Positions 1 to 7,569 of a stretch of 36,455 nucleotides of DNA are shown one piece after another. Numbering within the stretch: position 1 is the stretch's first letter; every line of letters begins with the position of its first letter. Source of the stretch: Lojkania enalia (lineage: Eukaryota; Ascomycota; Dothideomycetes; Pleosporales); NCBI GenBank assembly GCA_010094045.1, contig ML986720.1, positions 91,302-127,756 on the forward strand, written 5' to 3'. The translations under genes and the position numbers were made by a program. Below the pieces are notes generated by a model, which was not told where the DNA came from, did not search any database, and saw only the letters and a list, made by a program, of their open reading frames with translations.

Positions 1-236
1 TACTATAAAGTATAGTTAATTACTATTATTTAATATACTGCAATATACTACGAGATACTATAGCATACTACCTAGAATCTAATAACTACCCTAGTCTATT
101 TTACGATATACTACTATAGTCTGTAATATAGTACGATATACTACCCTAGTTAATTAAGTTTATATATATAGGGAAGTAGTATAAATAAAATTTATATAGT
201 ATTAGAGAAGTATATTAGATTTTCTTCTACTAACTA
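1..236. other. AT-rich sequence with degenerate 30-bp repeats
   Basis: No gene is visible. The motif acgatatactac occurs at 103-114 and again 30 bp later at 133-144, with weaker relatives upstream, so this looks like a decayed short tandem repeat beyond the 3' end of the minus-strand gene that follows. Confidence 0.4.
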
Positions 237-1573
237 CTAGTAGTAAGGGCTAAGCTAATCCTTATTTATTAAAGTATTATTATCCGAGAAACTATTAAAG
301 TCGATTATATCTTTATCTAAGAAGCCCTTAAAAGTACTATTTAACTTCTTATTTAATGTCTTATACTTATCCTTATATTACGCAAGCTTAGCCTTAATTT
401 TAAAGTTATTATCAACCTCCTCTTCGTACTCATCGCTTTTAATACCCTTAATATAGGGTAAATTTGAATCGAGAAGAAGATTATTATCAAATTAATTATA
501 TACTAATAGAAGCTCTTAATATCTAGAGTAGTAATTAGTACATATCTATAATAAATAGATATAATAAAAAATATAATAAACTTACTTCCACTCTAGCTCT
601 AAAACTATAGGTAACTCTTCTTTAGATAGTCCCTCAACAAACTCTTACTATTTATTTTAAGCATCCTTACTTTTAAAGCTATTATTTTATAGCTTAAAAA
701 GGCTATCTTAGTATATCTTATATATAACCTTCTACACAGCCCCTCTAGAGCTATATACCCGTAATAGACCACGAGCTAATTCTTATATAGTAGATATATC
801 TTTCTCTTAACTAGTAGCCTTTAATAGAACTGCTTGGTAACGTCTAAGGCTAATCTCTTAGTCGATATACTCCTATTTTAAGTAGACAGCCTTTAGCCTT
901 ACCTCTAACTAATTACCTATTTACTTGTAAGTATATATATATATAATAAATAACTGTAATAACTTACTAGACTTATAATCGTTGAAGTACTTCTCCGCTA
1001 TAGCTTCAATAGCTTTATCTAACATCTTTTTTTTTTCTTCTTCCCCTAGCGCTATATATTCAGCACTTTTCTATAGCTGCCTCTTCTTAGCACTCTTAGC
1101 AGAGCGATCAGTAGTATAGGCACTCTTAATAGCCTTTTCCTTAGCAGTAAGCGATATAGCTTTATCTCTCTGTTAGATAGCGCGCTTAGTATTACTAAGT
1201 ATACCCTTAAAGGGTACTATAAGGTTGGTTAAACAGCCTTTTTAAGAACCAGCTTAACCGCGTAGCGAAAGAACGTATTTAATTTTATAATCTTCTAACT
1301 GCCAGCTCTATATTTATTAGTAAACTGTAATAAAAGACTGGTATAATTACTTACCTATATTAACTTCGCCTACTTATCTTAGTCAAAGCTAACTAGTAGC
1401 TCTAGTAGCTTTAGTAGTAGTAAGCTATCTGGACTATTAAGAAAATTGTCGTTAATAGACTCTACTTTAATAGTCGATATTTTATAGGAACTATAATAAA
1501 AGTATATAATAAATCGAAGATTTAGGGTTGCGCTAATAAGAGTATAGTAGGAAGAAGAGTCGTAGTAGGGTAT
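237..1573 (-). pseudogene. Four-exon gene remnant, function unknown, divergent to the H3 variant
   Basis: Not recognised as a family. Four minus-strand exons (about 1573-1355, 1298-968, 916-586, 522-237) are joined by introns 1299-1354, 917-967 and 523-585. All three introns start GTAAGT and end AG; the first and last have TACTAAT branch sites. The reading frame is kept across all three junctions (phases 0, 1 and 2), which is strong support for a real spliced gene. In-frame stops are mostly TAA/TAG, as expected from mutated Gln or Trp codons. The predicted product is about 390 residues, highly charged and mainly helical: a Leu-rich N-terminal part (PDSLLLLKLLELLVSFD), a Lys/Ala-rich middle (KKKMLDKAIEAIAEKYF) and an acidic C-terminus (SDEYEEEVD, then FSDNNT). 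The start is assumed at an ATA (1573-1571) standing for a lost ATG. It lies head to head with the histone H3 remnant, 375 bp apart. Exon limits are an inference. Confidence 0.6.
917..967 (-). repeat. Intron 2 of the minus-strand gene, copy of a repeated intron sequence
   Basis: On the minus strand it begins GTAAGTTATTACAG and continues ttatttattatatat. Nearly the same 25-30 bases begin the plus-strand intron at 2094 and a GTAAGT-starting stretch at 1727. The flanking exon sequences are unrelated, so the similarity is confined to the intron. Confidence 0.55.
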
Positions 1574-1948
1574 TAGGCTCAACGCGACGAGTGCACGTAC
1601 TACCTACTAGCGTAAATTAGATAGAAATAATAATAAAATATATATACATCTAAATAAATATAAAATATTGGTCGGTTTAGTATAAAAAACTATTACTAAA
1701 AAGCGTACTACTAGTTCTATAAGATAGTAAGTTATTACAGTTTTTTATTATAGTATTCTTATAATATACGCCTAAATACCTTATTAGCTTTACTTTATAA
1801 TTTTAATTCGGTACTAGCTTTTAGTATATACGTATCTTAACATCTATATTTATATTTTAGGTATCTATCAACGAACCTCAACTTAGCTTTATACTACTAA
1901 CCTCAATTATTAATGTTAACTACTCTACTCTACTACTATTAATATATA
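1574..1948. promoter_or_regulatory. Divergent intergenic region between the two spliced genes
   Basis: A 375-bp stretch between two divergently oriented gene remnants, so it should hold both promoters. A CT-rich stretch (ctactctactctactacta, about 1921-1938) lies just upstream of the presumed H3 start, as is common in fungal promoters. No sharply defined binding site can be claimed after this much mutation. Confidence 0.4.
1727..1860 (+). other. Possible 5'-UTR intron of the H3 variant
   Basis: Starts GTAAGTTATTACAG, the same opening as the intron at 2094, and could end at the pyrimidine-rich tatatttatattttag at 1860 after a CTTAAC branch-like site. If so, the H3 gene had an intron in its leader. 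The 5' end is supported by the repeat; the 3' end is only inferred. Confidence 0.35.
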
Positions 1949-2492
1949 ATATCTCGTACTCGAGGAATAGTACGATCTAAAATCGTTCTAACGGGTGGTA
2001 AATCTCCCTAAAAGTAGCTCGCCGCTAAATTAGCTTATAAGGCACCTGTACTAGTAAAGCCTGTGCTAGTAAAGTGTTGCTATCGCCCTAGGAGTAAGTT
2101 ATTATAGGTTTTTATTATAGTTATATACTAATAGAATATAGCTATTATACTTTAACAGATTAAACAATATTAGAAGAGTACTAAACTCCTCCTTCGAAAG
2201 CTCCCTTTTTTGCGGCTAATCTGTAAAATTACTACTATAGTTCGGGAGGATACTTATAGCAGTAAGATGCGTTGGTAATAGAGTATAATTAAGACTCTTT
2301 AAGAGTCTATTAAAACTTTTCTCGTTAGGTTCTTTAAAGGTATATTATTTTTTATATAATTTATATTGTATAATACTAACTATATTAAACTATAATATAA
2401 ATATAATTTACGCAAAGCGGGTTACTATTTAAAATAAGGATATATATTTAGTAAAGTAATACTATAAGAAGTTTAGTCTTCTATTAGATTAG
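1949..2492 (+). pseudogene. Divergent histone H3 variant (CENP-A-like loop 1), three exons, mutated
   Basis: A DNA-packaging histone of the H3 family by its residues. Exon 1 (1949-2093) gives an H3 tail: SRTR, then TGGKSP, K.LAAK, AYKAP and YRP, matching the positions around K14, K18, K23 and K27. Exon 2 (2142-2339) gives the alpha-N and alpha-1 helices (KSTKLLLRKLPF), a loop 1 about five residues longer than in canonical H3, then MRW with Trp at 2273-2275 where H3 has Phe and CENP-A has Trp, then alpha-2 (L.ESIKTFLV). Exon 3 (2389 on) gives YAKRVTI and KDIYLVK, the loop 2/alpha-3 signature. Introns 2094-2141 (GTAAGT, TACTAAT, AG) and 2340-2388 (GTATAT, CTAAC, acceptor AG changed to AA) fit in phase. 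The start ATG reads ATA, and Gln codons read as stops. The C-terminal end is uncertain. Whether it was a centromeric or another H3 variant cannot be decided here. Confidence 0.83.
2094..2141 (+). repeat. Intron 1 of the H3 variant, copy of a repeated intron sequence
   Basis: A 48-bp intron with GTAAGT donor, TACTAAT branch site at 2127-2133 and acceptor AG at 2140-2141. Removing it restores the H3 frame exactly between the YRP and QIKQY segments. Its first 25-30 bases nearly match the intron at 917-967 (opposite strand) and the sequence at 1727. Confidence 0.65.
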
Positions 2493-2621
2493 AGTTATAA
2501 TCCCTAGATAGTTTTAGGCTTAGAAAAGGCTACTTTAAATAAAACTAGTTCTCTACTATAATAATTTACAGTAATAAATATTTAATATATAATATATAAT
2601 TATTTCCTATAATTATAGAGG

Positions 2622-2789
2622 AACCCTATAGGATACCCCTACCTTAACCTTATACCCTAGCGCTAAAAACCCTACCCTAACCTCAACCTTAATACTAAGA
2701 ACCTCTACCTAACCTATACTCTAGTACTAAGAACCCTACCTTAACTCTAACCCCAGCGCTAAGAACCCTAAACCTAACCTTAACCTAGG
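2622..2789 (+). repeat. Interstitial telomere-like minisatellite, 32-bp period
   Basis: Units of exactly 32 bp start at 2668, 2700 and 2732, with a partial unit at 2764 and a degenerate one before 2668. Each opens with aaccctacc-type words, continues with several CCTAA/CCTTAA words and ends AGCGCTAAG or a variant. The CCCTAA words match the complement of the TTAGGG telomere repeat used by many filamentous fungi, in the orientation expected for a left chromosome end. It abuts, about 30 bp on, a retroelement truncated within integrase. Confidence 0.7.
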
Positions 2790-2818
2790 TAAGATATTAT
2801 ATACCCTATTTACTAGCC

Positions 2819-3950
2819 TACTATAGATTACTAAAACTATTACCTATACCTAAATAAAGGTTTTAAAATATCTCTATAAATTTTATAATTAATCTATTAG
2901 AATTAGAAGGTTATATAAATATTATAGTAGTAGTTAATAGGCTTAGTAAATATAGATATCTAATACTATATATAAGAATTGAAGCTTCTAATATTATCTA
3001 ACTATTCTATTACTATATATAGATTTACTATAGACTACTATATACTATTATATCCGACTGTAAGATATAGTTTATCTCTATCTTCTATTAAGAGCTTTAT
3101 AGATAGCTATAAATTAATATATATATATTAACTAGCTTCTATCTAAAGATTAATAGTTAGAAAGAAAATGCTAATATAGTAATAGAATAAGTTTTTCGAG
3201 CCTATACTAGCTATAAATAAGATAACTAGGTTAAATAGCTGCTAATAGCGTAGTTTAAAGTAAATAATATAGTGTCTAAATTAATAAAAGTCTCCCTATT
3301 TCTAGTCTATTTTAACTAATACCCTTAAATAGGCTTTAAGCTACCTATAAGAATCTATTAACTACTAAAACAGTCCCTAATAGTTTAGAAAGCTAATAGA
3401 CTAGTTAATAAGATAAAGGATATTATAGAATATATTAGAGAAGAACTTATCTAGATATAAACGTTTTAATAAGAGTATGCTAACTATAAGCGTATACTAG
3501 CCCCCGACTACTAGGTTAGTAATCTAGTCTAGCTAGACGCTAAAAATATACGTATATAAAGACCGTTAAAAAAGTTTAACTAGAAGAATATAAGCCTCTA
3601 TAAGGTTATTATAAAGGTATTCTTATACGCTTATAGATTAAAGCTAACTAAATCAGCTAAAATATATCCTATATTCTATATATTACTATTATAGTTAGCA
3701 CTTAAGTTGTCTAACTACTTATCTAGTTAATAAGTATATAACCCTAAATCTATTAAGATTAATAGAGAACTAGAATATCTTATTAAGCGAATAGAAGACC
3801 TCTACTATAACTGATAGAGATGCCGGTATAAATATCTAGTTAAGTAAACTAGCTATTATAACCTAGAATAGTATCTAGTTAGTAACTTTACTAAGATAAC
3901 TACCGTAGAAGATTACTATATTAGAAACCTAAATAAATAAGACCTGAATA
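2819..3950 (+). pseudogene. Integrase C-terminal part and chromodomain of A1
   Basis: Reading through stops gives the catalytic-core start of a Gypsy integrase, with DRLSKYR-like wording at about 2930-2965 (NRLSKYR here because Asp codons became Asn). A chromodomain-like end follows at about 3770-3950: a YLVK-stop motif where KW is expected, then SYYNLE-stop. This is the chromovirus arrangement, in which the chromodomain helps direct integration to heterochromatin. There are many stops and no possible function. Truncation at 2819 removes everything upstream of the integrase core. Confidence 0.8.
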
Positions 3951-4059
3951 TAATATTACATCTAGATTCTTAATTAGGCGTTAGGGTCTAATTTAAGTAT
4001 ATTTTTAAACGCCTGTAATAATACTATACTAATATAATACTAGTAATAATACTACTACT

Positions 4060-4269
4060 AATCTCTAGTATAGTACTATTATATAAACTAAACCGACCCG
4101 ATTTCTAGTATAGTATTACTATACGATAATAACCGGTTATACTAATATACCTACAACCTAACCTAATCCCTAATATAGTACTACTATAAGAACTAAACTA
4201 ATTTAATTTCTAGTATAGTACTATTATACAATAATAACCAATTATATTAATATACCTACGACTTTAACT
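4060..4269 (+). repeat. 105-bp tandem duplication in the A1 3' untranslated region
   Basis: Copies start at 4060 (aatctctag) and 4165 (aatccctaa) and share ctagtatagta, ataataacc and ctaatatacctac blocks in the same order. A4 has a single copy in the corresponding place (about 36293-36395), so the duplication is specific to A1. Confidence 0.75.
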
Positions 4270-4363
4270 AATACTAGTATTAATAACTACTACTTAATTA
4301 TAAATAACCTAAATATAATATAAAGACCTAACTTATAGAAGCTTATAATTAAAAGGGGGGTAC

Positions 4364-4666
4364 TATTATAATAATACCGCGATACCTCTACACCTATACT
4401 ACTCTTACTATAATATCTAAACTAGCTGCTAGTAATAGCTATTAACTACTAGCTAGAATATAACTAACTTATCTTAACTATAATAGAGGAAGGTTTTACT
4501 AATTCAGCTAGCCCGTATAGTAGCATAGACTTACCCCCTATAAAAACCTATATAATATAGATATCTCTATTCTTTATATAATATTTTAATATTTATACGT
4601 AGTATATAATAATAGAGTTAACTATTTAAAGTGCGATTAACTAACTGCGTATAAGTATCTATAATA
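4364..4666 (+). repeat. 3' LTR of A1 (family A, 303 bp)
   Basis: Starts tattataataatacc, the mutated form of the TGTTACAGTAATACC that survives in A4, and ends tctataata. It is 303 bp, the same as the LTRs of A2, A3 and A4. A TATA-like cctataaaaacc lies near the middle. Confidence 0.85.
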
Positions 4667-5208
4667 GTAGATTTTAAGAAGGCGACTAAGCTATCTATAG
4701 AGTTAATACTCTTATCTATTAATAGATTAACTAATATTACTAGATCTTATTTTAGGTAGAAATAGATATATAGAAGGTAGATATATTTAATTAAGTATTA
4801 GTTAGTATTTCCTTCTAGTTTATAGTAGAGCTTTCTAATAAAGTATAAAAGCTCTAAATATTTACTAAAGAATATTAAAAGGTTAGATAAGTAGTTAAAA
4901 TAGAAATATAGGTTATATATAGTTTTAAGCGAATTAGAAATTAATATAAGTATCTATTTAAAAGTTAGAGTTGTAGGCTAAATTAGGTTAAGGGCGGGTA
5001 ATAGTTCTATTACTATTAATATACTAGTACCTAGTAGAGGAGTAGCTATTTAGCAGCTACTAAATTCTCTTTATATTACTTTAAAATCTAACTTATAGTA
5101 GTTCTTTTAAGTTATCAAGGCCTCTACTAGTATCTTATTCTTCTATTATAAAGAGTTTAACTTACCCTATATTTCTTTAAAAATATTAACAAGCGCGTTT
5201 TTATCTAT
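4667..5208 (-). pseudogene. Gag N-terminal part of A2
   Basis: Aligns to the gag of A4 (24311 onward) on the opposite strand. The frame would start at ATA (5208-5206) for a lost ATG, 30 bp inside the LTR. It gives a helical N-terminus and then the conserved LELLYFIRKFYYKLEGN-type segment of a Gypsy capsid. It ends at the A1 insertion and has many stops. Confidence 0.75.
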
Positions 5209-5237
5209 AATATATAATAGTAGATAATATAATATAA

Positions 5238-5540
5238 TATTACGAATATTTATATATAGTTAGTTAATTATACTTTAGATAGTTAACTCTCTTATTATAT
5301 AGTATATATAAATATTAAAACGTTATATAAAAAATAGAGATATTTATATTATATAGGTTTTTATAGAAACTAGGTCTATACTACTATATAGGCTAGCCGG
5401 GTTAGTAAAATCTTCCTCTATTATAGTTAAGATAAGTTAGTTATATTCTAGCTAGTAGCTAACAGCTATTACTAGTAGCTGGTTCGGGTATTATAGTAAG
5501 AATAGTATAGGTATAGAGGTATTATAGTATTATTATAATA
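5238..5540 (-). repeat. 5' LTR of A2 (family A, 303 bp)
   Basis: Reverse complement begins tattataataatacta, the mutated TGTTACAGTAATACCA start. It aligns end to end with the LTRs of A1, A3 and A4 and has the same length. Confidence 0.85.
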
Positions 5541-6003
5541 ACTTTATATAGCTAGAGTATAAATTCTTATAAATTAAGGTTAAGAATATATTATACAATT
5601 ATTTATTCTTTAGTTATTATAAGCTTCTAGTAATTTAGTTATATATAAGAGTAAAATATAATTTTATAAAATTAAGTAGAGAGTTATTAATATTATATAT
5701 TAAAAGCTATAGTAGTATATTATATGCTCTTAAATTAGCCTAATTTATACGTCTATAAGGTAAGCTTAATTCTACCTTCTTATTAAATTAATAGAAGATT
5801 ATATTATAGATTTATTATAGTTTATATATAGTGTTTATAATACTAAGAAAAAGTAGCTACTTTAATAGAATAGCTGCTTTAATAGTAGAATATATTAATA
5901 GTAATAATAGTAGTATAATATTATATAATAGTAGTATAATATTATATAATAGTATAAGTTCTAGGTTTAGTAGAGCTAAAAATAGTACTAATAGTAATAA
6001 TAA
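5541..6003. other. Unassigned AT-rich sequence with simple repeats
   Basis: No gene is supported. From about 5830 it is built of tag/ata trinucleotide-like runs, including a 21-bp tandem duplication (5910-5930 and 5931-5951). The short open frame across it is a by-product of this low complexity. It is the host sequence into which the TRIM element inserted. Confidence 0.6.
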
Positions 6004-6008
6004 TAGTA

Positions 6009-6219
6009 TATTATAAGAGGCTATAAGTAGGAATAATAAGGCTTATCTAATATTTAGTATAGTATACTATATACAGATCTTAGGTGTTGTATAAGAAGAT
6101 AGTTAAAGAGTAAGCTAAACGTAAGATAAGTAGAAAGATAAAGGAGAAGAAGAAGATATATATATTAAAGCGAGCGCGCTATATATAGATGTTAGAAGGA
6201 ACACGAGAATACTATAATA
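6009..6219 (-). repeat. 3' LTR of the TRIM-like element
   Basis: 211 bp, same length as the partner at 6921-7131 and differing almost only by transitions. The minus-strand purine tract gagggaggtac lies immediately next to its inner end. Confidence 0.85.
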
Positions 6220-6330
6220 GTACCTCCCTCTTTAGAAAGTAGCTACAATCAACGATTGTAGCTGTAATATAGGGACTTAGTACAACTAGTTGTCTATTTT
6301 ATATAGGGTAGAACTGTTTCTAGCTAGCTA

Positions 6331-6612
6331 GCGTCTAATATAATAAGTAATATACTAAATAAGCTTAATATAGTTATTATATTACTAATAGAATAGGGAA
6401 TTAGCGTCTAGTATAATAGAACAGGGAGTTATTTAACTCTTTAAGGAGCTGGTAGAATAGGAACTAGTATCTAGTATAATAAGTAATATATTAAATAAGC
6501 TTAATATAGTTATTATATTACTAATAGAATAGGGAACTAGTATCTAATATAATAAGTAATATACTAAACAAGTTTAATATAGTTGTTATATTACTAATAG
6601 AACGGGGAACTA
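6331..6612. repeat. 73-bp tandem repeat inside the TRIM-like element
   Basis: Three units (6331-6403, 6467-6539, 6540-6612) share the core ataataagtaatata and ttattatattactaat; 6404-6466 is a shorter degenerate unit. The period is not a multiple of three, so it is unlikely to be coding. Confidence 0.8.
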
Positions 6613-6659
6613 GTATAAAAAGAAGCTAGTAAAATAAGAAGCGAAGACTATAGTAGAGA

Positions 6660-6737
6660 GAGGATAATAGCATATTAAGGGAGGACGATAGTATATTAAA
6701 GGAGGATGATAGTGCGTTAAGGGAGGACGATAGCTGG
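6660..6737 (+). repeat. 21-bp tandem repeat that can encode an acidic heptapeptide
   Basis: Units start at 6660, 6681, 6702 and, partially, 6723. In one plus-strand frame they read EDNSILR, EDDSILK, EDDSALR, EDDSW without stops. This frame is antisense to the element. No start codon or longer frame can be seen. Confidence 0.7.
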
Positions 6738-6920
6738 TTCTAAAGCTTCTACTACTACTACTATACGAGTAGTAGGATAGCTGTTAGACTAGTAATCTAG
6801 TTAGATATTACTAGGAAGAAAGAAAAAAAAATCTAGATAGGGAATAATAAAGATTTCTATCTAGAGATCTATAGTAGCTATCTAGCTACTATTACTATAT
6901 AACTAGGCGAGCTATTCTAA

Positions 6921-7131
6921 TATTATAAGAGGCTATAAGTAGGGATAATAAGGCTTATCTAATACTTAGTATAGTATACTATATACAGATCTTAGGTATC
7001 ATATAAGAGGATAGCTAAGGAGTAAGTTAAACGCGAGGTAAGTAGAAAGATAAAGAAGAAGAAGAAGGTACTTACGTTAAAGCGAGCGTACTATATATAG
7101 GTGTTAGAGAGAACGCGAGGATACCGTAATA
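6921..7131 (-). repeat. 5' LTR of the TRIM-like element
   Basis: 211 bp. Its minus-strand start is tattacggtatcctcgcg, a mutated TGTTAC start, and TAGTA follows on the plus strand as the target duplication. Confidence 0.85.
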
Positions 7132-7136
7132 TAGTA

Positions 7137-7296
7137 ATAGCTACCTTTATCTAATATAAGATAATAGATTAAACCTAATTTATAATAGATTAGATATAAT
7201 ACTATAGTACTATACTTAAAATAGATTATTTAAAAGAGGGTAATTTATCTAATTTTAACCCTCTAATTTATTTATAACTAGTACTTTAACTATATT
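7137..7296. other. Unassigned flank between the TRIM element and an LTR B fragment
   Basis: AT-rich, without a gene. Contains an inverted repeat, agagggt (7235-7241) with accctct (7258-7264). Nothing else can be supported. Confidence 0.5.
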
Positions 7297-7441
7297 TATA
7301 ATAGCCTCTAATTAGCTAGCTATAAAATAGGGTAATAACTAAAAGTAATTATATTTTATAAAGGGATTATTCTTATAGGTTTATAATAGAAGTATATAAG
7401 TAGAGTATATAAGAGATATTTAAGTTAACTATAAAGAGTTA
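7297..7441 (-). mobile_element. LTR fragment of family B
   Basis: The reverse complement matches the last 145 or so bases of the family B LTR (26128-26272 and 32622-32766), ending at the LTR boundary at 7297. The outer half is missing: the pogo-type element begins at 7444. What follows the LTR end does not match the interior of B, so this is a solo or 3' LTR. Confidence 0.75.
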
Positions 7442-7569
7442 TAACATATTTTATAAGTAAGTCGCCTACCTAAGTAAGTCGCCTATTTTATTAGCTATCT
7501 CTATATTTAGAAGTATATATTATAATAACACCTATAGATATTACTATAATAATTTAATAGAGGATAGAT

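Larger units (their letters stand above)
2819..4666 (+). mobile_element. Family A Ty3/Gypsy copy A1, 5'-truncated
   Basis: Its internal part aligns base by base, apart from transitions, with 35052-36455 of copy A4. It holds the integrase C-terminal part, a chromodomain, 3' untranslated sequence, a polypurine tract (aaaagggggg, 4351-4360) and a 3' LTR (4364-4666). The 5' LTR, gag, protease and reverse transcriptase are missing. The sequence right after the LTR (gtagattttaa) continues the gag of A2 as seen in A3, so A1 appears to have inserted into the A2 gag. Confidence 0.85.
4667..5540 (-). mobile_element. Family A copy A2, 5' part only (LTR and gag)
   Basis: Minus-strand 5' LTR (5238-5540) followed by gag down to 4667, where A1 interrupts it. 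No 3' part is found in the window. The flanking five bases beyond the LTR are acttt (5541-5545); the partner duplication is not visible. Confidence 0.8.
6009..7131 (-). mobile_element. TRIM-like non-autonomous LTR element, 1123 bp
   Basis: Two direct 211-bp repeats (6009-6219 and 6921-7131) begin tattataagagg and end ataata or gtaata, mutated forms of TG...CA. The element is flanked by the 5-bp duplication tagta (6004-6008 and 7132-7136). The 701-bp interior has no gag or pol similarity but holds tandem repeats. On the minus strand a purine tract (gagggaggtac) directly precedes the LTR at 6219, which sets the orientation. The equal LTR lengths, duplication and polypurine tract fit a terminal-repeat retrotransposon in miniature, which would need enzymes from a full element. 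Its minus-strand start and its purine tract resemble family A, a possible helper. Confidence 0.85.

Noticed and set aside
1379..1582. Stand-alone small protein on the minus strand
   Set aside because: Opens with TTG and is better explained as exon 1 of the four-exon gene, since intron phase joins it to the next exon.
2622..2789. Active telomere end
   Set aside because: Sequence continues for 2.6 kb on the left with genes, and the units are degenerate 32-mers rather than pure hexamers.
4364..5540. A fold-back transposon with 303-bp inverted repeats
   Set aside because: The left repeat follows a polypurine tract and integrase of A1, and the right one leads into the gag of A2, so these are two LTR elements in opposite orientation.
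5831..6016. Open frame of 61 codons on the plus strand
   Set aside because: Consists of Asn/Ser/Ile runs from a tag/ata simple repeat, crosses the edge of the TRIM LTR and has no family features.
6331..6737. CRISPR array
   Set aside because: Units are contiguous tandem repeats without unique spacers, inside a eukaryotic LTR element.
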